A stretch of 64,000 bases of DNA from JAIBJN01 sp963825255 (GTDB lineage Bacteria > Actinomycetota > Thermoleophilia > Gaiellales > Gaiellaceae), in the NCBI GenBank assembly GCA_963825255.1, contig CAWGSF010000009.1, positions 1,116,001 through 1,180,000 of the forward strand. The letters are read 5' to 3'. Positions within the stretch are counted from its first letter, which is position 1; every line of letters begins with the position of its first letter. Under the pieces are notes generated by a model that saw only the letters and a program-made list of their open reading frames with translations, ran no database searches and was not told where the DNA came from. Positions 1 through 8,775 of the stretch are shown here, piece by piece. The position numbers and the translations under genes were made by a program.

Positions 1-2
1 CC

Positions 3-224
3 GCCGACGCGAACTCGCCGAGCGTCAGCGAGGCGATGCTCGTCCTCAGCCTCACCGTGATCGTCGTGCTCTACCTCGCCCTGCTCGTGCTCGACATCTG
101 GCTCATGCGGCACTACGCGCGCGTCGATCCGCCCGAGGCGCCGACGGAGGGCGCGCGAGGCGCGGACCGCTGCCCGCGGCCGGGTACTAGCCGATGGATC
201 TCCAGACGTTCTGGTTCATCCTGA
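3..224 (+). CDS. cydA: Cytochrome bd oxidase subunit I, C-terminal end (partial)
   Basis: This is the 3' end of a gene that begins before the window. The visible part reads ADANSPSVSEAM followed by one hydrophobic helix (about residues 17-37 of the fragment) and a short polar tail, which fits the last transmembrane helix of CydA. CydA carries the three hemes of the cytochrome bd quinol oxidase, which reduces oxygen to water at the inner membrane. The next gene is cydB, whose ATG lies 31 bases inside this frame; the overlap is longer than usual, and a single-base shift near 150-190 would instead end the protein at the TAG at 188-190. Identification rests mainly on the cydB-cydD-cydC context. 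Confidence 0.7.
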   Translation, partial: ADANSPSVSEAMLVLSLTVIVVLYLALLVLDIWLMRHYARVDPPEAPTEGARGADRCPRPGTSRWISRRSGSS

Positions 225-1242
225 TCGCCGTCCTCTGGGCCGGTTACTTCCTGCTCGAGGGCTTCGACTTCGGCGTCGGGATGCTGCTCCCGTTCCTGCC
301 GCGGGACGAGCGCGAGCGGCGACTGATGTTCCAGACGATCGGCCCGGTGTGGGACGGGAACGAGGTGTGGCTCGTGGTCGCCGGAGGCGCCACCTTCGCC
401 GCCTTCCCGAGCTGGTACGCGACGATGTTCTCGGGCTTCTACCAGGCCCTGCTGCTCGTCCTCGTCTTCCTGATCGTCCGCGTCCTCTCGTTCGAGTGGC
501 GCTCGAAGGCCGAGAGCCCGCGCTGGCGAGCGGTCTGGCTCTGGGCCAACACCATCGGGAGCTTCGGCGCGTCGCTCATCTGGGGAGTCGGGCCTCTCGG
601 CTCTCCTCTACGGCGTCCCTCTGAACTCCGACGGGGACTTCGCGGGGACGTTCGTCGACCTCTTCAGCCCCTACACGGTCGTCGCCGGCTTGGCCGTCGT
701 GCTGCTCTTCGCGTTCCACGGCGCGACCTTCCTCACCCTGCGGCTGACGGGCGAGCTGTGCGAGCGGGCCGGCCACACCGCCCGGCGTCTCGCCCTCCCT
801 GCGGCGCTCGTCGCCGGCGGCTTCCTCGCCTGGACCGTCGCCGTGGCGATCGACCGCAACGACAAGGACATCTTCCCGCCCGTGCTTCCGGCCGCGCTCG
901 GGGTCGTGGCGCTCGTCCTCGCGGTCGTCTTCACGCTTCGGGCACCGGAGCGGCCGGGCGTTCCTCGCCACCGCGCTCGGAACCGTCTTCCTGGTCGCGA
1001 CCCTCTTCACCAGCCTCTACCCGCGCGTGATGGTGTCGAGCCCCGACTTCGCCAACAGCCTCACCGTCGACGGCGCATCGTCGTCCGACTACGCGCTGAA
1101 GGTGATGACCGTCGTGGCGTTGATCCTCGTGCCGGTCATCCTCCTCTACCAGGGGTGGACCTACCACGTCTTCCGGCACCGACTGACCGGGGAGGAGGTC
1201 GAAGGCCCGGTCGACCTCGTCGCCCGGAAGACGAGCGGGTAG
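194..1242 (+). CDS. cydB: Cytochrome bd oxidase subunit II (two apparent frameshifts)
   Basis: CydB is the second membrane subunit of the high-affinity bd quinol oxidase. The first frame gives the family signature GPVWDGNEVWL at residues 50-60 and the N-terminal EGFDFGVGM helix. The protein continues in frame +1 from about 595 (LSALLYGVPLN, then AFHGATFLTLR) and shifts by +1 again near 945-955 into AFLATALGTVFL and the C-terminal helices. Dropping one G at about 590 and one C at about 945 restores one open frame of roughly 348 residues, the normal CydB length. The gene follows cydA and precedes cydD by 3 bases, so it belongs to the cydABDC operon. I judge the shifts to be sequence error, since all domains are present and in order. 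Confidence 0.9.
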
Positions 1243-1245
1243 GCC

Positions 1246-2925
1246 GTGGTCGCCCGGCTGCTCGACCCGCGCCTGACACGTCGCACGCAGGCGGTCCGCG
1301 GCCTCCTGGCCGCGGATGCCGCGCTCGGCGTCTTCGCCGCCCTGCTCGTCCTCGCCCAGGCGGTCCTGATCGCGCGCGTCGCGGCACGGGGGTTCGGAGG
1401 TGCGTCGCTCGCGGACGTGGCCGTCCCGCTCGGGCTACTCGTGGCCGTCGTGGCGGGGCGCGCGGCCGCCGCCTGGGGCTTCGAGGTCGCCGGGCGCCGT
1501 GCGGCGGCAAGCGTCGTCTCCCGCCTGCGGCTCGAGGTCGTCGAGCGGAGGCTCCGCGACCGGCCGGCCGCCCTCGACGGCGCCGAGAGCGCCGAGGTGG
1601 CGACGGCGGCCGTCGGCGGCGTCGACGCGCTCGAGACGACGTTCGCGCGCTACCTCCCGCAGGTGGTCCTCGCGATCGTGGTGCCGATCGCGGTGCTCGC
1701 CCTCGTCGCCTCGATCGACCTCGTCTCGGCAGGGATCATGCTGCTCACTCTTCCGCTGGTTCCCGTCTTCATGTGGCTGATCGGCCGCACCACGGAGCGG
1801 CGAACGCGTGAGCGCTGGCAGGCGTTGGCGCTCCTCGCGACCCACTTCCTCGACGTCGTGCGCGGGTTGCCGACGCTGCGCGCGTTCAACCGCGGCGCCG
1901 CGCAGGCCGGGCGGATCGAGGAGGTGAGCGACCGGTATCGCCGGGCGACGATGGGGACGCTGCGGGTCGCCTTCCTCTCCGGGGCCGTGCTGGAGCTGGC
2001 GGCGACGCTGGGGATCGCGCTCGTCGCCGTGACAGTGGGCGTTCGCCTCGTGGAGGGCGGGCTCGGCTTCGAGGCGGCCCTGACGATCCTCGTGCTCGCC
2101 CCGGAGCTCTACCTGCCGCTCCGGAACCTGGCCGCCCAGTTCCACGCGAGCGCCGACGGGCTCGCCGTCGCGGAGCGCCTGCTCGACCTCGCCGACGCCC
2201 CGGCTGCGGTTGCCTCGGGGACGTCCGCGCCGCCCGATCCGCGTGGCGTTCCGATTCGCCTCGAAGGCGTCTCCTTCGCCTACCCCGCGCGGGAGAGCGT
2301 CGTGCTCGAGGGGGTCGACCTCGAGCTCGCCCCGGGCGAGACGGTCGCGCTCGTCGGGTCGAGCGGCTGCGGCAAGAGCACCCTGGCCTCCCTCGTCCTC
2401 GGCCTCGCCGAGCCGACGGCCGGCCGCGTGACCGTCGGGGGCCTGGATCTGGCCGAGTGCGACCCGGTCGCCTGGCGGAAGCAGATCGCCTGGGTGCCGC
2501 AGCGGCCGACGATCTTCCGCGGCACCGTCGCCGACAACATCCGGCTCGGCGACGCGTCCGCGACGGACGACCGCGTGCGGGCGGCCGCGCAGCGCGCGGG
2601 GGCCGACGCCTTCATCGGGGAGCTTCCCGACGCGTACGCCACCGTGATCGGCGACGGCGGGCGTCCGCTCTCGGCGGGGCAGCGCCAGCGGGTCGCGCTC
2701 GCGCGGGCGTTCCTGCGCGACGCGCCGCTCGTGATCCTCGACGAGCCCACCGCGAACCTCGACCCCGAGAACGCCGACCTCGTCGCCGAGGCCGTCGAGC
2801 AGCTCCCGGACGACCGAACGGTCCTCCTGATCGCTCACCGGCCCGAGCTTGCGCGCGCCGCCGATCGAATCGTGGCGCTCGTCGAGGGCCGGGTCGTCGA
2901 GGGCGCCGCGGTGGAGGCCGCCTGA
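1246..2925 (+). CDS. cydD: ABC exporter subunit CydD (cysteine/glutathione, bd oxidase assembly)
   Basis: CydD is one half of the heterodimeric ABC exporter CydDC, which moves cysteine and glutathione to the outer side of the membrane and is needed to assemble cytochrome bd. The 559-residue protein has an N-terminal six-helix transmembrane domain (about residues 15-300) and a C-terminal ATPase with Walker A GSSGCGKST (about 371-379), signature LSAGQRQRVALAR (about 476) and Walker B LVILDEP (about 495). The GTG start lies 3 bases after cydB; the stop overlaps the ATG of cydC (TGATG), which shows translational coupling. Assignment as CydD rather than a generic ABC exporter comes from position directly behind cydB and the paired second half-transporter. 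Confidence 0.9.
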   Translation: MVARLLDPRLTRRTQAVRGLLAADAALGVFAALLVLAQAVLIARVAARGFGGASLADVAVPLGLLVAVVAGRAAAAWGFEVAGRRAAASVVSRLRLEVVERRLRDRPAALDGAESAEVATAAVGGVDALETTFARYLPQVVLAIVVPIAVLALVASIDLVSAGIMLLTLPLVPVFMWLIGRTTERRTRERWQALALLATHFLDVVRGLPTLRAFNRGAAQAGRIEEVSDRYRRATMGTLRVAFLSGAVLELAATLGIALVAVTVGVRLVEGGLGFEAALTILVLAPELYLPLRNLAAQFHASADGLAVAERLLDLADAPAAVASGTSAPPDPRGVPIRLEGVSFAYPARESVVLEGVDLELAPGETVALVGSSGCGKSTLASLVLGLAEPTAGRVTVGGLDLAECDPVAWRKQIAWVPQRPTIFRGTVADNIRLGDASATDDRVRAAAQRAGADAFIGELPDAYATVIGDGGRPLSAGQRQRVALARAFLRDAPLVILDEPTANLDPENADLVAEAVEQLPDDRTVLLIAHRPELARAADRIVALVEGRVVEGAAVEAA

Positions 2926-4595
2926 TGCGGACGCTCCGGCGACTGCTCGCGTTCGCGGCCATGCCGCTGCCCCGTGTCGGGCTCTCGGTCTGCCTCGGCG
3001 CGCTGGCGGTGTGCTTCGGCGTCGCGCTGATGACGGCCGCGGGCTACCTCATCTCGCGGGCCGCGGAGCACCCGCCCATTCTCGCGTTGACAGTGACCAT
3101 CGTCGCCGTTCGCTTCTTCGGGCTCTCGCGGCCGATCGTGCGCTACCTCGACCGGCTCGTCTCGCATGATCTCGCCCTGCGGGCGCTCGGCCGCATCCGC
3201 GCACGCTTCTACGAGCGGATCGAGCCGCTCGCCCCGGCCCAGCTCGAGGGATACCGCCGCGGCGACCTGCTCACCCGCATGGTCGGGGACGTCGACGCCC
3301 TCCAGGGCCTCTACCTCCGGGGGCTCGGGCCGCCGCTCGTCGCGCTCCTGGCCGGGGCGGCCTGCGTCGGGGTCACCGCCGCTGTCCTCCCCGCCGCCGC
3401 AGTGGTCCTGGCCGTCGGGCTCCTCGCGGGAGGGATCGCCGTTCCGGCGCTCGCGGCCGCCCTGGCCCGCGCCTCCGGGCGGCGCCAGGCGGCTGCGCGG
3501 AGCGAGCTGACCGCCGACCTCGTCGAGCTTCTGCGCGGTGCGCCCGAGCTGGTCGTCTACGGCCGCGAGGGGGACAGGCTCGAGACCGTGCGGGAAGCCG
3601 ACCGGGAGCTGGTCCGGCTCGGGCGCCGCGACGCGCTCGCGGCCGGAGTCGCGGACGCCCTCGCGATCCTCGTCGCCGGGGTGACGACGGCCGGGGTGCT
3701 CGCAGTGGCGGTCGCCGCCCACGACGCCGGGACGCTCGACCGCGTGCTGGTGGCGACGATCGCGCTGCTCGCCCTCTCGTCCTTCGAGGCCGTGGCTCCG
3801 CTCCCGGCGGCCGCGCGAGAGCTCGGCGCGACCCTGGCGTCCGGGCGCCGCGTCCTCGAGCTCGCCGACCGGTCGCCCGCGGTCCGGGACCCGGCCGATC
3901 CGCTTCCGCCGCCGGTCGTTCCGCCGACGGTCGCCCTCGAGGGCGTGACCGCCCGCTATGGATCGGAGGACGAGCCGGCCCTGACCGGGGTCGACCTGAC
4001 CCTCGAGCCGGGACGGCGGGTGGGGCTCGTCGGGCCCAGCGGCGCGGGCAAGACCACGGTCACGAATCTCCTCCTTCGCTTTCTCGACCCAGTCGAGGGC
4101 CGCGTCGCGATCGCCGGCCGTGACGCGCGCGACTACCGGCAGGAGGACGTTCGCCGCACTTTTGCCCTCGCAGGCCAGGAAGCGCATCTGTTCGACTCTT
4201 CGATCCGCGAGAACCTCCTGGTCGCACGGCCGGACGCCACGGATGCCGAGCTCGACGCGGTGCTCCGTCGCGCGCGACTCGGTGAATGGGTGGCCTCGCT
4301 CCCGCACGGGCTCGACACGCTGGTGGGCGAGGAGGGCACGGAGGTCTCGGGCGGCCAGCGGCAGCGCCTCGTGCTTGCGCGAGCGCTGCTCGCCGGCGCC
4401 CCCGTCCTCGTCCTCGACGAGCCGACCGCCCACCTCGACGGGGAGACCGCCTCCGCGCTCATGGAGGACGTCCTCGCGGCCGCCGACGGCAAGACCGTGC
4501 TGCTCATCACCCACCGGCCCGAGGGGCTCGAGCGGATGGACGAGATCGTCGCCCTCGACGCGGGCGGAGTCGTCGCCGGCCCCGCCGCCGCCTGA
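2925..4595 (+). CDS. cydC: ABC exporter subunit CydC
   Basis: This is the partner of CydD in the CydDC thiol exporter. It has 556 residues: a transmembrane domain with the CydC-like segment AGYLISRAAEHPPIL near residues 34-48, and an ATPase domain with Walker A GPSGAGKTT (about 370-378), signature VSGGQRQRLVLAR (about 475) and Walker B VLVLDEP. Its ATG overlaps the cydD stop by one base. It is the last gene of the cydABDC operon; the next coding trace on this strand is a short remnant. The frame is intact over its full length, in contrast to cydB. Confidence 0.9.
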   Translation: MRTLRRLLAFAAMPLPRVGLSVCLGALAVCFGVALMTAAGYLISRAAEHPPILALTVTIVAVRFFGLSRPIVRYLDRLVSHDLALRALGRIRARFYERIEPLAPAQLEGYRRGDLLTRMVGDVDALQGLYLRGLGPPLVALLAGAACVGVTAAVLPAAAVVLAVGLLAGGIAVPALAAALARASGRRQAAARSELTADLVELLRGAPELVVYGREGDRLETVREADRELVRLGRRDALAAGVADALAILVAGVTTAGVLAVAVAAHDAGTLDRVLVATIALLALSSFEAVAPLPAAARELGATLASGRRVLELADRSPAVRDPADPLPPPVVPPTVALEGVTARYGSEDEPALTGVDLTLEPGRRVGLVGPSGAGKTTVTNLLLRFLDPVEGRVAIAGRDARDYRQEDVRRTFALAGQEAHLFDSSIRENLLVARPDATDAELDAVLRRARLGEWVASLPHGLDTLVGEEGTEVSGGQRQRLVLARALLAGAPVLVLDEPTAHLDGETASALMEDVLAAADGKTVLLITHRPEGLERMDEIVALDAGGVVAGPAAA

Positions 4596-4600
4596 TCGCC

Positions 4601-4723
4601 GTGTGGCGCACCCGCTTCCATCTGCGCCAGTACCTGAAGGGAAGCCTCTGGGTCCCGCCCGGAAGCCAGGAGGTCAGGAGTCATGCTGATTTCGCTCAAC
4701 CACGCGGGTCGCCCTCGTCGTAG
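4601..4723 (+). pseudogene. Remnant of a membrane-protein N-terminus (DUF2254-like)
   Basis: Right after cydC a GTG frame gives WRTRFHLRQYLKGSLWVPP and then loses all likeness to a protein within about 20 residues. The opening resembles the N-terminus of DUF2254 membrane proteins, where a basic amphipathic start with SLW leads into the first helix; here the helix is missing. I read it as a 5' stub left by a deletion. The family call is from memory of the N-terminal pattern and is tentative. Confidence 0.35.
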
Positions 4724-5116
4724 GGGTCGCCGAATGCGCTCCCCGCGCGGTCTCGGTGTGGTCTCGGGAGGCGCCGCGTGCTCGGGTCTCCTGGCAGCCA
4801 GGGCGCGCGCCAGGAGAGGGGGATCATGATCCCGTGCCACACGCCCCGGCCGCCTCGAGCGTACGACGCAGCGAGGATCGCGTCTACTGGACAGAAGGCC
4901 GGAGCGCGAGTCGCTGGGACCCTCTAGGACTACCTGCCCGCGCTACCTAGAGAGGCGTGAAGCTGGCCCCACAGTCGAATCCGTTCGCCTAAAAGCTCTT
5001 GTCGCCTCGCGCGCTACCGTGCGTCGGTGTCTTGCGGGCTTTGGGCCGGATTCTGAGTGTAGGGCCAGTAACACGAGTCTACTCCTTTCGAGCAGCCACC
5101 GCGCTCGGCCAAACGA
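4724..5116. other. Stretch with no recognised gene
   Basis: About 390 bases without a credible coding frame on either strand. Local GC is lower than in the flanking genes toward 4960-5110. No tRNA fold, tandem repeat or strong terminator was seen. It separates the cyd operon and its trailing remnant from the GDCCVxC gene. Confidence 0.5.
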
Positions 5117-5151
5117 AGTGACAGGTGTTAGAAGCGGCCTTCGCCCTGTCA
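5117..5151. promoter_or_regulatory. Inverted repeat upstream of the GDCCVxC gene
   Basis: GTGACAGG at 5117-5124 and its exact reverse complement CCTGTCAC at 5144-5151 are separated by 19 bases. The site lies just before the preferred start of the GDCCVxC gene, where a dimeric repressor or MerR/ArsR-type regulator could bind. Function is inferred from position only. Confidence 0.35.
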
Positions 5152-5178
5152 CCAAGTGCAAGGCCCGCCGATGCTCTC

Positions 5179-5484
5179 ATGAGCCGGGGCACGAGCCGCA
5201 AGGGACTCCTCAGGATTGCCCTGCCGGAGCCCCGACGATACCGAGCCTACGACTTGCTGACGAGCTCGCCTAGATGGCTCTTTCGGCCGGATCGCGAGGG
5301 CGAAGCGAGGATCACCTGCCCGAACTGCGGCTTCTCCAAAGTCGAGACGATGCCGACCGACGCGTGCCGGCACCTCTACGGCTGCGACGGGTGCGGCGCC
5401 TCACTTCGGCCGCTGACCGGCGATTGATGCGTCTTCTGCTCCTACGGAGACCACGCCTGCCCTCCGAAGCAGGCGGCCGCCTAG
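5179..5484 (+). CDS. GDCCVxC-domain protein, candidate selenoprotein (in-frame TGA at 5425-5427)
   Basis: The frame encodes ITCPNCGFSKVETMPTDAC, then YGCDGCGASLRPLTGD, a TGA, and CVFCSYGDHACPPKQ before a TAG at 5482-5484. The whole matches the small GDCCVxC family: two CxxC knuckles, MPTDAC, GD-C-C-VFCSYG and a final CPP. In that family the first C of GDCC is known in some members to be selenocysteine, and here exactly this codon is TGA. Conventional annotation would stop at 5427 and lose the last 19 residues and all of the GDCCVxC motif. The start is unsure: ATG 5179 is used, an upstream GTG at 5125 is possible, and the conserved part begins only near 5310. Members are small, cysteine-rich, often near metal-transport or mercury genes, and of unproven function. 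No such neighbour is visible here. Confidence 0.75.
5428..5456 (+). promoter_or_regulatory. SECIS-like hairpin after the TGA of the GDCCVxC gene
   Basis: Immediately after the TGA the RNA can fold with an outer GCGT (5429-5432) against ACGC (5453-5456) and an apical CTCC (5439-5442) against GGAG (5446-5449) around a 3-base loop. Bacterial SECIS elements sit in this position within the coding region and recruit SelB. The fold was made by eye and no energy was calculated. Confidence 0.4.
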
Positions 5485-5502
5485 GGGGTACAGACCCTTC
5501 TC

Positions 5503-5631
5503 CTAGGCCGGCGCTGCCCTCTCCGGCGGCGACATAAAGGCGCCGAGGATCCAGAGAATCGGGAGGAAGATCCCGAAGAAGAACATCCACCCGTGGTGGT
5601 TCTCGATGGAGACGAGAACGTGGCCCTGCAC
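5503..5631 (-). CDS. Small membrane protein, unknown
   Basis: A 42-codon frame on the minus strand from GTG 5631 encodes a polar start, then NHHGWMFFFGIFLPILWIL, a single strongly hydrophobic helix, and a short tail ending MSPPERAAPA. The clean helix and the codon pattern suggest a real single-pass peptide, and the frame stays open further upstream without an obvious better start. I do not recognise a family. It is convergent with the GDCCVxC gene and divergent from the L,D-transpeptidase, whose promoter region it overlaps. Confidence 0.4.
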   Translation of the reverse strand: MQGHVLVSIENHHGWMFFFGIFLPILWILGAFMSPPERAAPA

Positions 5632-5736
5632 TTCGCCCGCTCTCCCGACCTCGATCGGGCGCGGGTCGCCGACCGCCAGGGGATCGGCGGGCGGGAATCC
5701 TCCCCGGGCCGTCCTAGCGCTATCATCGATCTCGCC

Positions 5737-6387
5737 GTGGTCGTCCCGACACCGCGCTCGAAGCCGGTGCTATTTGCGACGCTTGCCGTCGTCGTAGCCG
5801 TGCTCGCCGCGCCGTCGACCGGTGCGGCCGCGCCGGCGATGACCACGAGGGCGCTCCAGGAGAAGCTGGCGATTCTCGGCTACCTCACGGGGACCGGCGT
5901 CGACGGTCGGTTCGGGCCACAGACTCGGGCCGCCGTGATCGCGTTCCAGAAGTGGGAAGGACTGACGCGAGACGGCATCCCCGGACCCCGGACCCGCGCA
6001 GCGCTCGCGGTCGCCAGTCCGCCGACGCCGCTGACCCGCGGCCCCGGGACGCGCGTCGAGGTGCTCCTCGACAGGCAGGTCGCCCTCGTCGTCCGCAGCG
6101 GGCGGGTGCTGCGTGCGCTCCACGTCTCGACCGGGGCGCCGCGCCATCGAACGCCGACCGGCACGTACTCGGTCGTCCGCAAGGCCCGCTGGTCGTGGTC
6201 GCGCGAGTACGAGGCATGGCTACCTTTCGCGGCGTACTTCGTTCGCGGAGTCGCCTTCCACGCCTCCGCGCGCGTCCCGGTCCATCCGGCCTCCCACGGC
6301 TGCGTCCGCGTTCCCACGAGCGACGCGAAGTGGCTCTACCGGACGATGCGCGTCGGCGATCGGGTCACGGTGCTCGCCCGCTCGTAG
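5737..6387 (+). CDS. L,D-transpeptidase with peptidoglycan-binding domain
   Basis: The product is a secreted enzyme that forms 3-3 peptidoglycan cross-links or attaches proteins to the wall. From GTG 5737 it has 216 residues: a signal peptide (about 1-30), a PG_binding_1 domain (about 33-90, with ALQEKLAILGYLTG and DGRFGPQTRAAV), and a YkuD catalytic domain (about 105-215) with the active-site motif HPASHGCVRVP, catalytic Cys near residue 188. The longer frame from 5593 would put about 48 residues before the signal peptide, so GTG 5737 is preferred. A TATCAT hexamer at 5721-5726 sits just before this start and may be a -10 element of a short-leader transcript. Confidence 0.85.
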   Translation: MVVPTPRSKPVLFATLAVVVAVLAAPSTGAAAPAMTTRALQEKLAILGYLTGTGVDGRFGPQTRAAVIAFQKWEGLTRDGIPGPRTRAALAVASPPTPLTRGPGTRVEVLLDRQVALVVRSGRVLRALHVSTGAPRHRTPTGTYSVVRKARWSWSREYEAWLPFAAYFVRGVAFHASARVPVHPASHGCVRVPTSDAKWLYRTMRVGDRVTVLARS

Positions 6388-6394
6388 GCGAGCT

Positions 6395-8383
6395 TCAGCG
6401 CAGAAGCTGGATCCGCTCGAGGAGCAGGCCCTGCGGGGGCTTCGTGGGGAGGAGCTCCGGCACATCGAGGACGATTGCGTGCCAGCCGTCGCCGGCGAGA
6501 TGACCCTCGAGGGTCGATTGATCGTCGACGAGGGCCTGGTCCACCCGCGCCCCGTCGATCCAGAGCGCGGCCGGGAGCTGCGCGGGGGCGCTGACCCCTA
6601 GGCGGAGGTCGCCCGAGCCGTAGATCCAGAGCGGGCCCTGCCGCTCCTCCATCGTGCGGCCGTCCCAGCCCTCGCACAGGTACGGCCTCCAACGCGAGGG
6701 CTCCGGAACGGGCGCGGCCGTCGAGGCGCCGCCGCTCTCCGGGCGCGCGAAGAGGGTGACCTCGCCGTCGCGGACGCGAGGCGTGAAGCCGTGCGCGAGC
6801 AGGCCCTGCCATCCGAACCACGGGCCCGGCACCTTGCCTTGTGCGTACATGCCCTCGTGGAACATGACGTTCTCGATGTCGAGGTCGCGCAGCGTCTCCT
6901 CGTCGCCCGGTAGCCACACCCCGCACGAGAGTCGGTTGTGGACGAAGAAGAAGTCCACGGCCGTCTGGGGCGCGAGCGTCGAGTAGCCGCCCGGCCGCTG
7001 CCGCGGAGCCTGGAGCTGGAAGTAGTCGTAGACGCTCCCGTAGTGGACGCCGGGCTCGAACATGGGCAGCTCGAGAACCCGCCCGGCCGGCTCCGTCCGC
7101 AGCGCGGCGTATGCTGTGTTGTCAGGATCGGCAACCGACGACGAGAGGGGGAACACGAGGAGGTCGGCAGCGATCAGCGCGAGCAGCACGCCGGCGGCCG
7201 CGGCCGCGCGTCGGCCCGAAGCGAGGATCAGGCGCGCGACGGCGACCGCGGCCAGGGCCGCGACTGCCAGGTCGGCGATCGGCATGAGCCGGCCGGGGAC
7301 GCGCGGGTAGCGAAGCGGCGGGAAGATGTCCCAGAGCCATTCGTAGAGCGGGAGGTTTGTCCCCAGGGCCAGCACGGGCGGGATGACCGCGGCGGCGCCG
7401 AGGAGCGCGGCCAACGCGCGGTCGCCGCGCCTCCAGAGGAGGACGCCGCCGGCTACCGCCAGCGCAGGGACGAGCCAGCCCAGGTAGACGAACTGCTCGA
7501 GGCCGCCGAGGCGCCAGCGGCTGACGAGGTCGAGCCAGTCGGCCGAGAACTCGCCGACCTCCTCGAGCGACCGGCCGCCTGCCTCCGCGGAGTCGCGGAT
7601 GATCGTGAGCTGGACCGCGATTCCGACCGCGACGGCGAGGGCGAGGCCTGCAACCGCCCAGAGCGTCGCGACGCGGGAGGAGCGCAGTGTGACGTAGACC
7701 GCGACGAACGGGACGACGCCGAGCGCGAGGTGGGGCTGCCCCGAGAGTGGTATCGACACGACGGCGAGCGCCGCGAGGGCGCCCCACGCATGGGCGCGAG
7801 GCCCCGTGCGCGCCGATCGCGCGCGCTCGAAGGCGAAGAGGGCCAGCGGCAGGAACACGGCGACCCAGCCGAGGAGGTGGACGCCGCTCTGGGCGAGGCG
7901 GTACGGGGCGATCGCGAACGCGAGCCCACCGGCCGCCGCGGCGGCGGGAGGGAGGGCGAGCGCGCGCAGCCAGCCGTAGGTGAGGAGACCGGCGGCGACG
8001 ATCGTCCCGAGGAGGAGCAGGTTCCAGGCGACGACGGGGCCGAAGGCGGCATCGAGCGGCCAGAAAGGGAGGCCGAAGGGCCAGCCCATGAGCACCGTCT
8101 GCGGGTCGACGAGCGGCTGGAAGCTGTAGGGATCCCGCCACGGCGCGGCCGTGTGCTCCAGCTGGTGGCCGACGAGCCAGAACCGGTAGACGGCCTGGAG
8201 GTGGTCGCCGGCGGCCGGCTCGCCGGAGCCGTCGTCGCCGTCGGCGATGAACTCGCTCCCGAACGAGAGGCTCGCGGGGAGCGTCGCGACGATCGCCGCG
8301 ACGACGTACAGCCCTACGAGAGCGAGCGCGCGGCGGTGACGAGCCTGTCGAAGTCGGAAACCTCGGATTCTCCGTACCGCCAT
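6395..8383 (-). CDS. Large polytopic membrane protein, YfhO/GT-C-like
   Basis: The 662-residue protein has about 11-13 hydrophobic helices over residues 18-430 and a C-terminal soluble part of about 200 residues. The loop YSFQPLVDPQTVLMGWPFG after the first helix and the glycine/proline-rich helices recall YfhO and other GT-C-fold membrane glycosyltransferases that use polyprenyl-linked sugars, but I see no diagnostic DxD or similar motif, so the enzyme activity is only inferred. It is the last gene of a leftward set with the redoxin and the YbdK-like ligase; its ATG lies 70 bases inside the redoxin frame, which may mean the true start is further downstream. The C-terminus is convergent with the L,D-transpeptidase, 7 bases apart. 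Confidence 0.6.
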   Translation of the reverse strand: MAVRRIRGFRLRQARHRRALALVGLYVVAAIVATLPASLSFGSEFIADGDDGSGEPAAGDHLQAVYRFWLVGHQLEHTAAPWRDPYSFQPLVDPQTVLMGWPFGLPFWPLDAAFGPVVAWNLLLLGTIVAAGLLTYGWLRALALPPAAAAAGGLAFAIAPYRLAQSGVHLLGWVAVFLPLALFAFERARSARTGPRAHAWGALAALAVVSIPLSGQPHLALGVVPFVAVYVTLRSSRVATLWAVAGLALAVAVGIAVQLTIIRDSAEAGGRSLEEVGEFSADWLDLVSRWRLGGLEQFVYLGWLVPALAVAGGVLLWRRGDRALAALLGAAAVIPPVLALGTNLPLYEWLWDIFPPLRYPRVPGRLMPIADLAVAALAAVAVARLILASGRRAAAAAGVLLALIAADLLVFPLSSSVADPDNTAYAALRTEPAGRVLELPMFEPGVHYGSVYDYFQLQAPRQRPGGYSTLAPQTAVDFFFVHNRLSCGVWLPGDEETLRDLDIENVMFHEGMYAQGKVPGPWFGWQGLLAHGFTPRVRDGEVTLFARPESGGASTAAPVPEPSRWRPYLCEGWDGRTMEERQGPLWIYGSGDLRLGVSAPAQLPAALWIDGARVDQALVDDQSTLEGHLAGDGWHAIVLDVPELLPTKPPQGLLLERIQLLR

Positions 8384-8775
8384 GCGCTGCGGATGATGCC
8401 GTCTCCGTCGACGACGAACGCGCCTCGTCTGGCCACGTCGGGCATGCCCCGGAACTCCTGCACGAGGTCGAGTGCCCGCACGGCGTCGCCGGTCCAGTCG
8501 GAGAGCAGCGGGATCTCGATGTCCAACGCCTGCTGCCAGGCGACGTGGGAGAAGGGGCTGTCGCGCGAGAGTCCGTACGGCGTGACGCCGGTGGCGAGCA
8601 GGTCAGCCCGCCGCGCGTTCAGCTCCGAGAGCTCGTTCGTGCAGGTGCTCGACCAGTCGAAGAGATAGGAGAGGAGCAGGTACGGAGCCTCGCTGGCGAG
8701 CTCGCGCAGGCCGACAGACTCCGAAGTCGACCGCCACACATGCACGTCCGGGATCGCGTCGCCGACCTCGATCAC
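8314..8775 (-). CDS. Peroxiredoxin-like redoxin
   Basis: A 153-residue thioredoxin-fold protein of the AhpC/TSA-redoxin group. The likely reactive cysteine is Cys45 in LFDWSSTCTNEL, the position of the peroxidatic cysteine; typical actinobacterial relatives read WSPTC or WSPGC here. PLLSDWTGDAVRALDL and GAFVVDGDGIIRSAWRYG match the later redoxin motifs. There is no obvious resolving cysteine, so it may be a 1-Cys type. The GTG start at 8775 overlaps the TGA of the upstream YbdK-like ligase gene by 3 bases (GTGA), so the two are co-translated. If the ligase makes a low-molecular-weight thiol or peptide, the redoxin could use it as reductant; that link is inference. Confidence 0.75.
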   Translation of the reverse strand: MIEVGDAIPDVHVWRSTSESVGLRELASEAPYLLLSYLFDWSSTCTNELSELNARRADLLATGVTPYGLSRDSPFSHVAWQQALDIEIPLLSDWTGDAVRALDLVQEFRGMPDVARRGAFVVDGDGIIRSAWRYGESEVSDFDRLVTAARSLS

